Shown: positions 1 to 8,654 of the stretch, piece by piece
Layout: each line of letters starts with the position of its first letter
Position numbering within the stretch: position 1 is the first letter of the stretch
Origin: Oscillospiraceae bacterium
Lineage (GTDB): Bacteria; Bacillota; Clostridia; Oscillospirales; Oscillospiraceae
Length of the DNA stretch: 60,863 nt
Assembly: GCA_024697625.1 (NCBI GenBank)
Contig: JAILFJ010000046.1
Coordinates: 1-60,863 of the forward strand
Reading direction: 5' to 3'
The notes under the pieces: model-generated
What the model was told of the DNA's origin: nothing
Databases searched by the model: none
Seen by the model: only the letters and a program-made list of their open reading frames with translations
Translations under genes and position numbers: made by a program

Positions 1-134
1 TTTTGCCATCTTGAAGCACCTCATTCCCTTGAGTTGCTTCTATTCTACACCTCGACCTGTCCAAAAAATTTCCCTTGGTCCTGCCTTTTGGGCATATCTT
101 GTAGTCGGCTGATTAAAGCCGATACCCATATTAT
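1..134 (-). mobile_element. 5' end of an outward-facing insertion-sequence-like element (truncated by the window)
   Basis: On the minus strand an ATG at 9-7 begins Met-Ala-Lys and runs off the window. The 18 bases around this start are identical to those around the start codon at the other end of the window (60837). Positions 97-134 match 60723-60760 as an inverted repeat with one mismatch, and the block contains a small hairpin (TCGGCT / AGCCGA, 6-base loop). The likeness of the two ends, including a shared TAGAATAGAAGCA segment, suggests two related mobile elements pointing outward. The family is not identified: an IS3-type or IS200/IS605-type end are both possible. Confidence 0.5.
97..134 (-). 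repeat. Left copy of a 38-bp inverted repeat that bounds the window
   Basis: This is the reverse complement of 60723-60760 with one mismatch (37 of 38 bases). Identity stops abruptly on the side facing the window, which suggests that this block marks the edge of the repeated element. It contains the stem TCGGCT/AGCCGA. Confidence 0.75.
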
Positions 135-223
135 TTTTTTATGATATCACACAGCTAACAAGAATACAATGATTCTTTTCCCCAGACAGTTCTCATATGT
201 GTCCTTCCACCTGCAGAAGCTCA

Positions 224-252
224 CACACCCCGCCGGTGACCGGCGGGGTGTG
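224..252. terminator. GC-rich hairpin after the helicase gene
   Basis: A perfect 13-bp stem (CACACCCCGCCGG and its complement) with a 3-base loop lies 16 bases past the helicase stop codon. There is no clear T-tract in the direction of helicase transcription, so it may stabilise the 3' end or pause polymerase instead of being a classic intrinsic terminator. The rest of 135-268 shows nothing recognisable. Confidence 0.5.
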
Positions 253-268
253 GCAAAAATGGAAGCAT

Positions 269-2008
269 TTATAAGCCGAGGCGGTAGCAGTTTTCACAGC
301 AGTTGAAGACGGTGCCGATCGGAAGCTCCTTTCCGCAGACTCGGCAGCGGCGGATATACTGCCGCTTGTTTTCCTTCATCAGCTCCGCGATCCGCTCGCA
401 GATGGCGCTGCGCTCGGCAGTGCAGTCGTCCGGGCGTCCGATCCTGCGCAGGAGCTGATGGTGGATATCGTAGGCCTTGTACTGCAGCTCGCAGTCGGCC
501 AGGGTCTCGGTCCCGAAGTACGGGATCGGAATTCTTCGTTTCCGGAGGATGGCCCGGGTGCATTCGGCCCAGTAGTCGATGAGCTCCGGCGTTCTGGTGT
601 CCACCGGACAGGTGATCAGATCATAGACCAGCTCCCGCTCCGTCTCCAGCTCCCGCATACCCTTCAGCACGTGGAGAAGGATCAGAGCGTCCCGCATGTC
701 TTCACGCACAAATCCGCTGCTTCTCTCCATCCTCTGCCAGGTCTTCAGCAGCAGCTCGATCGGATATCCGCTTGACAGCACCTCCCGCGGGAAGGCGATG
801 CAGGCTGCGCGTACGGCCGGGACACGCTTGCCGAGCTTCTCCTCGATCAGAGGGGTGTCGCCGAAGGCCAGCACTTCGCCGTATTCGTTCATGCCGTAGC
901 GCCCGGCCCGGCCGCCGATCTGGTTGATCTCGGCGGTATTGATGGTACGGAAGTCCCTGCCGTCGAATTTCTCGGTCTCCGCGAAGATCACCCGCTTGAT
1001 CGGCAGGGAGATGCCCAGCCCGATGGCGTCGGTCGCCACGACGATGTTGGTCTCCCCGGAGGTATACTTCCGGACCTCGTTCCTTCTGGCCTCCGGCGGC
1101 AGCGCGCCGTAGATCACGCTGGCGCGGAATCCGTTCTTCTCCAGCAGCGCGGCCGTCGACAGGACGCTCTTCCGCGAGAAGCAGATCAGCGCATCGTCCG
1201 GGCGCAGGTCCCGGTATCCGCGGCAGATTCCTCCGTAGCGCAGCGGCGCGAGCCTCTCATGGCGGACGATGCTGTACTGGTCCGAGAACCTCCGGATCAG
1301 GCTCTCGATATAGCCCAGTGCCTCCGGTGCCATGCAGACGTGCACCACGTCCGCCTTCACCAGGCAGAGCGCCCTCAGCCACGAAGCTCCCCTGCCGGGG
1401 TCGGCAATGAGCTGGGCTTCGTCGATCACCGCGGTGCGGAAGTGGCTGTGCAGGTCGCAGAGCTCTATCGTGGATGAGACGATCTCCGCGTTCTCCACCG
1501 GGATCGATTCCTCTCCCGTCAGCATGCTGCAGGGGATGCCGGCGGCGTTGATGCGGTCAAACATCTCCAGAGCCAGGAGGCGGAGCGGGCCCAGATAGGT
1601 TCCGGGCCGGTTCGCCTTCAGGTCCTCAATGGCTTCATAGGTCTTGCCGCTGTTGGTCGGCCCGACATGCAGGACGAAGGTCCTCTTCAGCTTCTTTGCT
1701 TCCTCAATGTACGAGTCCGGTGAGTAGTCCTGGAATATTCTCCGGATCTCCTCCGCCTGGCGCTGCTCGGTCGCCTGGTTCTTTCGCTCCTCCAGCGCCT
1801 TCTCGATCTCCGGATGCCTCAGCATGCGGACAACCTGCTCCTCCGGCCAGACCGCGAGGCTCCACCATGACCCGCCCTTTCCGCGGACCCGGATGATCTG
1901 CGGCTTCGGGAAGTAACGGTGGATCAGCTTTTTGCCGATGCCGTATCTGCGGATGATCTGCTGCTGATCCAGCAGGCCTTTGTCTCTTGACTGTTTTCTC
2001 TTCTCCAT
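269..2008 (-). CDS. SUV3-like DExH-box RNA helicase with C-terminal zinc ribbon
   Basis: A 579-residue ATP-dependent RNA helicase. Motif I is GPTNSGKT (residues about 116-123), motif II DEAQ (about 196-199) and motif VI QIGGRAGR (about 363-370). The GPTNSGKT and QIGGRAGR forms are typical of the SUV3/SUPV3L1 family, best known from mitochondrial RNA degradation, not of ordinary DEAD-box helicases. About 115 residues precede motif I and look like a substrate-binding or helical domain. The C terminus has CxxC and CCxxC pairs that should bind zinc. I chose the ATG at 2008 because the longer frame begins with a TTG at 2113, inside proA, without a ribosome site. The gene follows proA by 76 bases. 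A role in RNA turnover or translation is inferred from the family. Confidence 0.85.
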   Translation of the reverse strand: MEKRKQSRDKGLLDQQQIIRRYGIGKKLIHRYFPKPQIIRVRGKGGSWWSLAVWPEEQVVRMLRHPEIEKALEERKNQATEQRQAEEIRRIFQDYSPDSYIEEAKKLKRTFVLHVGPTNSGKTYEAIEDLKANRPGTYLGPLRLLALEMFDRINAAGIPCSMLTGEESIPVENAEIVSSTIELCDLHSHFRTAVIDEAQLIADPGRGASWLRALCLVKADVVHVCMAPEALGYIESLIRRFSDQYSIVRHERLAPLRYGGICRGYRDLRPDDALICFSRKSVLSTAALLEKNGFRASVIYGALPPEARRNEVRKYTSGETNIVVATDAIGLGISLPIKRVIFAETEKFDGRDFRTINTAEINQIGGRAGRYGMNEYGEVLAFGDTPLIEEKLGKRVPAVRAACIAFPREVLSSGYPIELLLKTWQRMERSSGFVREDMRDALILLHVLKGMRELETERELVYDLITCPVDTRTPELIDYWAECTRAILRKRRIPIPYFGTETLADCELQYKAYDIHHQLLRRIGRPDDCTAERSAICERIAELMKENKRQYIRRCRVCGKELPIGTVFNCCENCYRLGL

Positions 2009-2084
2009 GCTCTGTATCTGTCTCTCCCGCGGCTCAGGCTGCGGGGAAGACGCGTCTGATTTCTCTCTGTGTCGACGGTTCTGC

Positions 2085-3341
2085 TCAGCGGATCTGGCCG
2101 CTGCCGCGGACAATATACTTGTAGCTGTTCAGCTCCTCCAGTCCCATCGGGCCGCGGGCGTGCAGCTTCTGGGTCGAGATGCCCATCTCGCAGCCGAGGC
2201 CGAACTCTCCGCCGTCCGTAAAGCGGGTGGAGACGTTCACATACACCGCGGCAGCATCCACCTGGGCGGTGAACTTCGCGGCGCTCTCCTCGTCCTGTGT
2301 GAGGATCGCCTCGCTGTGGCCGGTGGAGTGCGCGGCGATATGGGCGATGGCCGCATCGGTGCTGTCCACCACAGCGACGGCCAGGATATAGTCCAGAAAC
2401 TCGGTGTCAAAGTCCTTCTCGCCCGCCGGTACCCCCGGGATGATCCCGGCCGCACGGGTGTCGAGGCGAAGCTCCACGGGGACCAGGCCTTTCGCGGCCC
2501 GCTCCTCCGTGAGGCGCTTCCGGAGCCGCGGGAGAAATTCCTCCGCGATGTCCCGGTGTACCAGCAGCACCTCCTCGGCGTTGCAGACCGAGGGGCGGCT
2601 CGCCTTGGCGTTCTCGATGATATCCAGCGCCCGGTCCAGGTCGGCGGAGGCATCGACATAGATATGGCAGATTCCGGTGCCCGTACGGATGCACGGCACC
2701 TTGGCGTTCTCGGTGCAGCGGCGGATCAGGCCCGCGCCGCCCCGGGGGATCAGCAGATCGATGAGTCCCACCGCCTGCATCAGTTCGTCGGCGCTGGCAT
2801 GGTCCGTATCCTCCACGAAGCCCACCAGCGCTGCCGGGAGGCCCGCGTCCTCAAGTCCCAGGTGAATCGCCCGGACGATGGCCGCGTTGGAGCGGAAAGC
2901 CTCCCTGCCGCCCCGCAGGATCACGGCGTTCCCGGACTTCAGCGCCAGCACCGCCGCATCGGAGGTGACGTTCGGGCGGCTCTCGTAGATGATGGCGACC
3001 ACCCCGAGAGGGACCGAGGTCTTCTCGATCACCATGCCGTTCGGCCGCTCGACCCTTCTCAGCACCTTTCCCTCCGGATCGGGCAGGGCCGCCACCTCGC
3101 GCACACCCTGCGCCATGCCGGCGATGCGCTCCGGGGTCAGGGTCAGGCGGTCGATCATGACCTCGCCGTATCTGCCGCGGCTGGCTTCCACATCCGCCCG
3201 GTTGGCGGCGAGGATATCCTCCTGCTCCGAGATCAGCCTTTCCGCGATCTTTTCGAGGGCGGTGTTCTTCCGCTCCTTTGAAGCCGTGAGTGCAGGCAGG
3301 GCAGCCCTTGTCTCCACCAGAATGTCATGTGTTTTTTTCAT
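2085..3341 (-). CDS. proA: Glutamate-5-semialdehyde dehydrogenase (gamma-glutamyl phosphate reductase)
   Basis: Second enzyme of proline synthesis: NADPH-dependent reduction of glutamyl 5-phosphate to glutamate semialdehyde in the cytoplasm. The 418 residues match the usual family length. The catalytic cysteine is in PSVCNAEE (about residue 253). The start was placed at MKKTHDIL because GGAGGG sits 8 bases upstream; the longer frame runs into proB. The gene follows proB by 19 bases, so the two are almost certainly co-transcribed as proBA. Confidence is high. Confidence 0.97.
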   Translation of the reverse strand: MKKTHDILVETRAALPALTASKERKNTALEKIAERLISEQEDILAANRADVEASRGRYGEVMIDRLTLTPERIAGMAQGVREVAALPDPEGKVLRRVERPNGMVIEKTSVPLGVVAIIYESRPNVTSDAAVLALKSGNAVILRGGREAFRSNAAIVRAIHLGLEDAGLPAALVGFVEDTDHASADELMQAVGLIDLLIPRGGAGLIRRCTENAKVPCIRTGTGICHIYVDASADLDRALDIIENAKASRPSVCNAEEVLLVHRDIAEEFLPRLRKRLTEERAAKGLVPVELRLDTRAAGIIPGVPAGEKDFDTEFLDYILAVAVVDSTDAAIAHIAAHSTGHSEAILTQDEESAAKFTAQVDAAAVYVNVSTRFTDGGEFGLGCEMGISTQKLHARGPMGLEELNSYKYIVRGSGQIR

Positions 3342-3360
3342 TTCAGTATCCCTCCGTGTT

Positions 3361-4128
3361 TTACTTTTTTCCGATAAACCTCGTGCCCACGCTGTTTCCG
3401 TCCAGCAGCTCATAGATGAGCGCGGGTTTCGAGCCGTTCATGATCACCATGTCCGTCCCCGCCTTCATGCAGATCTCCGCCGCAATCAGCTTGGTCACCA
3501 TCCCGCCCGTCGAGAGGGCTGTGCCCCCGCCGCCGGCGCTCTCCCGCATCTCCGGGGTGATCTCGTACACAGTGGGGATCAGTTCCGCCTCCGCGCAGGA
3601 GCGGGGGTCGGCAGTGTACAGGCCTTCGATGTCCGAGAGGACGATCAGCAGGTCCGCTCTGACGCTGACCGCCACCAGGGCGCCGAGGCTGTCGTTGTCT
3701 CCGACTGCGATCTCCGCCGTGGATACGGTGTCGTTCTCGTTGATGACCGGAAGCGCACCCAGCTCCAGAAGCCGCCCCACGGTATTGGAGAAGTTCCTGT
3801 GCCGCTCGTCGTCCCGCAGGTCCTCTCCCGTCAGGAGGATCTGGGCCACGGTGTGGTTGTAGGTGTTGAAGAGCTTGTCATAGACGTACATCAGCTCGCA
3901 CTGGCCCACCGCGGCGGCCGCCTGCTTGGTCGGCATATCCGAAGGCCGTTCGGGCAGGTTGAGCTTTCCGACGCCCATGCCGATCGCTCCGGACGAGACC
4001 AGGACGATCTCGTGGCCGGCATTCTTGATGTCGCTGAGCACCTTGCAGAGGGTCTCGACATGCCGGATGTCCATCCGCCCCGTCGGGTGTGTCAGCGTGG
4101 ATGTCCCGACTTTTACCACAATTCTCAA
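3361..4128 (-). CDS. proB: Glutamate 5-kinase, short form without PUA domain
   Basis: Phosphorylates the gamma-carboxylate of glutamate, the first and usually proline-inhibited step of proline synthesis. At 255 residues it holds only the amino-acid-kinase fold (KVGTSTLTHP near the N terminus, VLVSSGAIGMG after it, NENDTVS in the middle). It lacks the C-terminal PUA domain of the roughly 367-residue E. coli enzyme. The start is a TTG (4126-4128) with GGAGG 9 bases upstream. It lies directly ahead of proA. The glutamate precursor could come from the citrate-to-2-oxoglutarate operon at 46.5-51.8 kb. Confidence 0.95.
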   Translation of the reverse strand: MRIVVKVGTSTLTHPTGRMDIRHVETLCKVLSDIKNAGHEIVLVSSGAIGMGVGKLNLPERPSDMPTKQAAAAVGQCELMYVYDKLFNTYNHTVAQILLTGEDLRDDERHRNFSNTVGRLLELGALPVINENDTVSTAEIAVGDNDSLGALVAVSVRADLLIVLSDIEGLYTADPRSCAEAELIPTVYEITPEMRESAGGGGTALSTGGMVTKLIAAEICMKAGTDMVIMNGSKPALIYELLDGNSVGTRFIGKK

Positions 4129-4192
4129 TTCAGATTACCTCCGATTTCTGTTATTCCTGTTTTGATGATCTGTGTTCTGTCTGTGCGGCAGA

Positions 4193-5053
4193 TCAGTCCT
4201 TCGGTTTCATATAGAAGTGGCCGCGCACCTCCGTGCTCCGGATCGAATTGACGAAGGCATCCGGGTCGGCTTCCCTGACGGCCTTCAGCGTCGGTCTGAC
4301 ATCCGCGCCGGAGATGACGGAATAGACCAGGTCGTATTCCGTGTGTGAAAACGACCCCTCGGCCTCTGAGATCGTCGCGCCGTGGTTGCAGGCATCATGA
4401 ATGGCCTCGCAGACCTTCTGCGCTTTCTTCGTCACGACAAAGAGCGTCTGCTTCTGGTAGTTCCGGTACAGGACGTGCAGCGTCTGGGTCGAGACGAACT
4501 GAAAGATAATGGAGTACAGAGCCGCCTCCCAGTCAAAGAAGTACCCCGCCACGGCCAGGATGATGACGTTGAAGCCCAGGACGAGGTTCCAGGTCTCGAT
4601 GCCCCGCTTCTGGGAGAGATAGATGGCTATGAAGTCCGTACCGCCGCTGGTGGCATCCACCGAGAGGCACAGGCTCACCGCCACGCCGCTGAGGATGCCG
4701 CCAAAGACGGCGATCAGCAGAGGGTCATAGGTGATCACATAGCCGTGCAGCAGGTCCGTCAGCAGTCCGCTAACCACGATCAGGAGCAGGGACAGCAGCG
4801 TGAACTTCTTTCCGACGTAGCGGAAGCCGACATACACCGGAAAGGCATTCAGCAGGATGTTGATGGGGGTATACGGCAGCTTCACGCCCCAGAACTTCTC
4901 GGCCAGGCGCTGGATCAGTACGGTCAGGCCGGTCACTCCGCCGGGAAACAGATCCCCCGCGCGGACGAAGCTCTTGATATTCAGCGCCATGAGAAGCGCC
5001 GCAAGCAGGATTACCGCAATACGTTTTCCGTCTCTTTTCCAGTTAAATGTCAT
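4193..5053 (-). CDS. YitT-family membrane protein (DUF161 plus DUF2179)
   Basis: A 286-residue integral membrane protein. About five hydrophobic segments in residues 10-175 are followed by a soluble C-terminal domain (about 200-280) of the DUF2179 type, a combination typical of the YitT family. The family's transport substrate and function are not established. AGGAGG lies 8 bases before the ATG. The gene is 64 bases upstream of proB in the same direction, so proBA may be read from its promoter, though nothing in the sequence links the functions. Confidence 0.85.
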   Translation of the reverse strand: MTFNWKRDGKRIAVILLAALLMALNIKSFVRAGDLFPGGVTGLTVLIQRLAEKFWGVKLPYTPINILLNAFPVYVGFRYVGKKFTLLSLLLIVVSGLLTDLLHGYVITYDPLLIAVFGGILSGVAVSLCLSVDATSGGTDFIAIYLSQKRGIETWNLVLGFNVIILAVAGYFFDWEAALYSIIFQFVSTQTLHVLYRNYQKQTLFVVTKKAQKVCEAIHDACNHGATISEAEGSFSHTEYDLVYSVISGADVRPTLKAVREADPDAFVNSIRSTEVRGHFYMKPKD

Positions 5054-5108
5054 GATTACAACCTCCTGCAGCGCCCGGGCAGAATGACCGTGAGACAGCG
5101 ACTGTGCT

Positions 5109-5138
5109 ATTCTATCACACTGTCCTGTCTCCGGGCAA
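5109..5138 (-). promoter_or_regulatory. Probable sigma-A promoter for the yitT-proBA transcript
   Basis: On the minus strand TTGCCC (5138-5133) is followed after 18 bases by TAGAAT (5114-5109). The -10 is preceded by TGA, making it an extended -10 element. It points at the YitT-family gene starting at 5053. Confidence 0.55.
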
Positions 5139-5203
5139 TCCCCGGGACAAACAAATTATTCTCTTTTTCCCTCTGAAACATCCTCTCCGCGCTCTGTTTC
5201 CTC

Positions 5204-5232
5204 TTGATTCTCACCGGTTCCCGTGCTACAAT
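5204..5232 (+). promoter_or_regulatory. Sigma-A promoter for the antiporter and its leader RNA
   Basis: TTGATT, a 17-base spacer and TACAAT. Initiation would fall near 5238-5240, exactly at the 5' edge of the structured leader described next. Confidence 0.7.
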
Positions 5233-5237
5233 ACCGC

Positions 5238-5323
5238 GTCGGGCAGGCAGGGTCTCCCGACGGGCGGCTTACCGGTACAGCCGCCGGGTTCCGGAGCGGT
5301 TCCTGCCCGGATTTTCATTTTTT
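5238..5323 (+). ncRNA. Structured 5' leader, possible riboswitch or attenuator of the antiporter gene
   Basis: Several strong stems can form in the first 75 bases of the transcript. GTCGGG (5238-5243) pairs with CCCGAC (5256-5261). GGCGGCT (5263-5269) pairs with AGCCGCC (5279-5285). An 8-bp closing stem joins CGGGCAGG (5240-5247) and CCTGCCCG (5302-5309). CCGGG (5284-5288) pairs with CCCGG (5306-5310), followed by ATTTTCATTTTTT. The first and third stems exclude each other, and so do the third and fourth, the layout of a switch that ends in a conditional terminator. I do not recognise a named class. Ion-responsive classes (Na+ or Li+ sensing) are the obvious ones to test, given the gene it precedes. 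Confidence 0.5.
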
Positions 5324-5337
5324 CGTGAGGTTTCGTT

Positions 5338-6687
5338 ATGATGTATTCCCTTCTCAATGTAGCTTTTGCGCTGCTTGCGGGTCTCATGATGACGCGTCTG
5401 TTCAGTAAGGGTCACCTGCCGGATGTCACGGCATTTCTGGTCGCGGGTGTCCTGATCGGACCTTTTGTGCTGGGCCGCCTGGGGGTTCCGGGGCTCGGCT
5501 TCGCCACCTATGAGGATGTCGCTGCTCTTGGGACGATCTCAAACGTCGCCATGGGCTTTATTGCTTTTTCCATCGGAAGCGAGTTTCGTCTGGAGCAGCT
5601 CCGGCGGATCGGACGGCAGGCTTTCGTCATCGGTATCGTCCAGGCCCTGACGGCCGCGGTTCTGGTGGACATCGCGCTGCTGATCTTCCATCTTATCGCG
5701 CCGCAGGTGCTCTCCGCACCGGCCGCCATCACCCTCGGCGCCATCGCCACGGCGACCGCTCCGGCCGCCACGCTGATGGTCGTCCGCCAGTACAAGGCCA
5801 AGGGCGAGCTCACCGAGCTCCTTCTCCCGATCGTCGCGCTGGATGACGCAGTGGGTCTCATTGTCTTTGCCATCTCCTTCGGGATCGCCAAGGCGCTGAT
5901 CAGCGGTTCCGTCAGCATCGTCTCGCTGCTTGTCAATCCCATGACCGAGATCGTCTGCTCTCTCCTGCTCGGCACGGTGGCCGGCATGGCCCTGACAAAG
6001 CTCGAGACCATGTTTCACTCCAACACCAACCGCACGTCCATCACCATCAGCTTCATCTTTCTGACCGTTGCGCTTTCCTCTCTGGAGTACAGGCACGGCG
6101 ACCTGGTGATCGGCTTTTCTCCGCTGCTGGTGTGCATGATGCTGGGCACCGTCTTCTGCAACATCTCTCCGCTCTCCGAGGACCTCATGGGCCGGGCGGA
6201 CCGCTGGTCCCAGCCCCTTCTGGCCGTGTTCTTCGTCATCAGCGGCGCCGAGCTGGAGATGGATATCTTTTCGAGCCCCATCCTGGTGCTGATCGGTGTG
6301 ATCTATATCCTTGTCCGTTCTTTCGGCAAGTACATCGGCGCTTTCTTCTCGTCCCGGGCTGTCGGATGCAGCGAGAAGGTCGTGAAGTATCTCGGCATCA
6401 CGCTCCTGCCCCAGGCCGGCGTCGCTCTCGGCATGTGCGTCACCGCGCGTGCGCTCGGCGAGGACGACGGTGCTCTCGTCCGGAATATCATTCTGTTTTC
6501 CGTCCTGGTATATGAGCTGGTCGGCCCGCTCATGACAAAGAAGGCCCTTGAGGCCGCGGGCGAGATCTCCGAGAAGCCGAAGGAGGTTCTCGAACGCCGC
6601 GCCAACAAGCTGGCGGCAGCTCCCAAGAAGGAGCTTGTCGAGCGGCGCAGGGCGAAGAAGGAGCAGGCGGCACGCAGGAACGGATAA
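5338..6687 (+). CDS. Cation:proton antiporter (CPA family, PF00999-like)
   Basis: A 449-residue polytopic membrane protein with about 11-12 hydrophobic segments, ending in a short, very basic cytoplasmic tail (about residues 415-449, rich in Lys/Arg). The internal GRLGVPGLGF and LDDAVGLIVFAI segments fit the Na+/H+ or K+/H+ exchanger fold; an acidic pair in a membrane segment, as in LDDAVG, is what this family uses for ion and proton exchange. There is no RCK/TrkA-N domain of the Kef type. GAGG lies 7 bases before the ATG. The gene sits alone behind its own promoter and a structured leader; folC follows 51 bases later. Confidence 0.85.
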   Translation: MMYSLLNVAFALLAGLMMTRLFSKGHLPDVTAFLVAGVLIGPFVLGRLGVPGLGFATYEDVAALGTISNVAMGFIAFSIGSEFRLEQLRRIGRQAFVIGIVQALTAAVLVDIALLIFHLIAPQVLSAPAAITLGAIATATAPAATLMVVRQYKAKGELTELLLPIVALDDAVGLIVFAISFGIAKALISGSVSIVSLLVNPMTEIVCSLLLGTVAGMALTKLETMFHSNTNRTSITISFIFLTVALSSLEYRHGDLVIGFSPLLVCMMLGTVFCNISPLSEDLMGRADRWSQPLLAVFFVISGAELEMDIFSSPILVLIGVIYILVRSFGKYIGAFFSSRAVGCSEKVVKYLGITLLPQAGVALGMCVTARALGEDDGALVRNIILFSVLVYELVGPLMTKKALEAAGEISEKPKEVLERRANKLAAAPKKELVERRRAKKEQAARRNG

Positions 6688-6738
6688 GCCGGCCCAGTCG
6701 GTGCCCTGTATGTCAATCACAAAGGAGAACGCCCTTTT

Positions 6739-8577
6739 ATGACCCCTGAGGAAGCAATCGGATACATCGAGAATTACACCTGGAGCACCACCCGTCTGGG
6801 TCTTGACAGAACCCGGGAGCTTCTGCACGCCATCGGCGATCCGCAGAAGCGTCTGAAGTTCATCCATGTTGCCGGCAGCAACGGCAAGGGCTCCACCTGC
6901 GCGATGCTGGACGCCGTGCTCCGTGCAGCCGGCTTCCGGACGGGTCTGTATATCTCACCGTATATCCAGGATTTCTGCGAGCGCATACAGGTGAACGGGC
7001 AGAACATCCCGGGTGAGGCCCTCGCCCGCATCACCGAGGCGGTACGTAGCCCGGCGGATGCCATGGAGGATCACCCCAGCCAGTTCGAGCTCGTCACCTC
7101 CATCGCAATGCAGTATTTTCTCGAGCAGCACTGCGACATCGTGGTTCTGGAGGTCGGCATGGGGGGCGAACTGGACTCGACCAACGTCATCGACTGTCCC
7201 GAGGCCGCCGTCATCACCAACATCGGTCTGGAGCACACGGAATATCTCGGCTCCACGCTCACGCTCATCGCGAAGGCAAAGGGCGGCATCGTCAAGCCCG
7301 GCTGCCCCGCGGTATGCTATGACTCGGAGCCGGAGACGATGCAGACCCTGCTTCAGATCTGTGAGGACCGGCAGGCAGAGCTCCATGTCTCCTATGATGC
7401 GGACGTGCAGAGCCTCTCCTACGGTCTCGACGGCCAGCGCTTTCTCTGGAAGGGTCGGGAATATGCCCTCTCGCTTCTGGGCGCGCACCAGCTTCGCAAC
7501 GCCGCGGTCGTGCTTGAGACGATCTCGGTCCTGCGCACCAAGGGCTGGCGGATTCCGGAGGCGGCGGTGTCCGAAGGGCTCCGTACCGTCCGCTGGCCCG
7601 CCCGCTTTGAGGTGCTCAGCCGCGAACCGCTCTTCCTCCTCGACGGAGGGCACAACCCCCAGTGCGCCGAGGCCATGGCCCGCAACCTGAGAGACTATCT
7701 GCCCGGCCGGAAGCTGACCTTTCTTCTCGGGGTTCTGGCCGACAAGGATTACCGGCAGATGCTGCAGATCGTCTCGCCCTATGCGAAGGAATTCATCTGC
7801 GTGCTGCCGGACAGCCCCCGGGCACTGCAGCCCCGGGCGCTCCGGGACACAATCGCAGAGATGGGCTTTCCCGCCGTCTCCTGCGACACGGTCGAGGACG
7901 GCATCCGCCTCGCCCTGCAGTCCGGAGGGCCGGTGATCGCCTTCGGCTCCCTGTATCTGGCGGGGCATGTCCGCACGGTGTTTCCGAAGCTGCTGAAGCG
8001 GGAGCAGCGCAGAACGGCCCTCCGGCGGCGGGATGCTCTCCCGGAGGAGACGCGCGCCGCATTCTCCCGTACCGTCTGTGAGAAGCTCCTCGCGCTACAG
8101 GTCTATCGGGAGGCGGGAAGCATCCTTCTCTACCGGGCCTTCCGGAGCGAGCTCGATCTCAGTCTCTTTGAGCAGCAGGCCGCGCTGGACGGGAAGACGC
8201 TTCTCTATCCCCGCTGCGAAGACGACGGCTCTTCCGGAGCTGTCTGCCGCAGGATGCTCGCAGTCAGGCCGGGCGGCACCTGGGAGACGGACCGCTACGG
8301 CATCTCCGTCCCGGTTCTGTCCGAGGCTGCGGTCTGGGACCCAGCCGAGATCGACCTGGTGCTCTGCCCCTGTTCCGCCTTTGACGCCGAGGGCAGGCGG
8401 CTCGGGATGGGCGGCGGATACTATGACCGCTTTCTGCCCCTGTGCACGAAGGCCTTCCGGATTCTGACTGCCTTTGAGGCGCAGTGTCTTCCCCGCGTGT
8501 GTACCGAGAGCACCGACGCGCCGATGGACGCCGTCGTCACGGAGGAGAGGACCCTTGCTGTCGGCAGGCAGAAATAA
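6739..8577 (+). CDS. folC: FolC-MTHFS fusion: folylpolyglutamate synthase / 5-formyl-THF cyclo-ligase
   Basis: A 612-residue two-enzyme fusion. Residues 1 to about 415 are FolC, which adds glutamates to folates: ATP loop GSNGKGST at about 47-54, GLEHTEYLG and LLDGGHNPQC further on. From about residue 420 (REQRRTALRRRDALP) to the end is a 5-formyltetrahydrofolate cyclo-ligase, which converts 5-formyl-THF to 5,10-methenyl-THF with ATP; its signature GMGGGYYDRF is near residue 556. The two are normally separate genes, and no stop or frameshift separates them here. GGAG precedes the ATG by 13 bases. The gene opens the folate/one-carbon neighbourhood (fhs, folD, folT, fchA downstream). Confidence 0.93.
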   Translation: MTPEEAIGYIENYTWSTTRLGLDRTRELLHAIGDPQKRLKFIHVAGSNGKGSTCAMLDAVLRAAGFRTGLYISPYIQDFCERIQVNGQNIPGEALARITEAVRSPADAMEDHPSQFELVTSIAMQYFLEQHCDIVVLEVGMGGELDSTNVIDCPEAAVITNIGLEHTEYLGSTLTLIAKAKGGIVKPGCPAVCYDSEPETMQTLLQICEDRQAELHVSYDADVQSLSYGLDGQRFLWKGREYALSLLGAHQLRNAAVVLETISVLRTKGWRIPEAAVSEGLRTVRWPARFEVLSREPLFLLDGGHNPQCAEAMARNLRDYLPGRKLTFLLGVLADKDYRQMLQIVSPYAKEFICVLPDSPRALQPRALRDTIAEMGFPAVSCDTVEDGIRLALQSGGPVIAFGSLYLAGHVRTVFPKLLKREQRRTALRRRDALPEETRAAFSRTVCEKLLALQVYREAGSILLYRAFRSELDLSLFEQQAALDGKTLLYPRCEDDGSSGAVCRRMLAVRPGGTWETDRYGISVPVLSEAAVWDPAEIDLVLCPCSAFDAEGRRLGMGGGYYDRFLPLCTKAFRILTAFEAQCLPRVCTESTDAPMDAVVTEERTLAVGRQK

Positions 8578-8654
8578 AGCCGGCACAGCCGGGCTCTCCG
8601 CCGAAAGCCCGTCCGTACCGGTCTGATGCTCTGTCCCCTCTTCCCGATTCCGTC

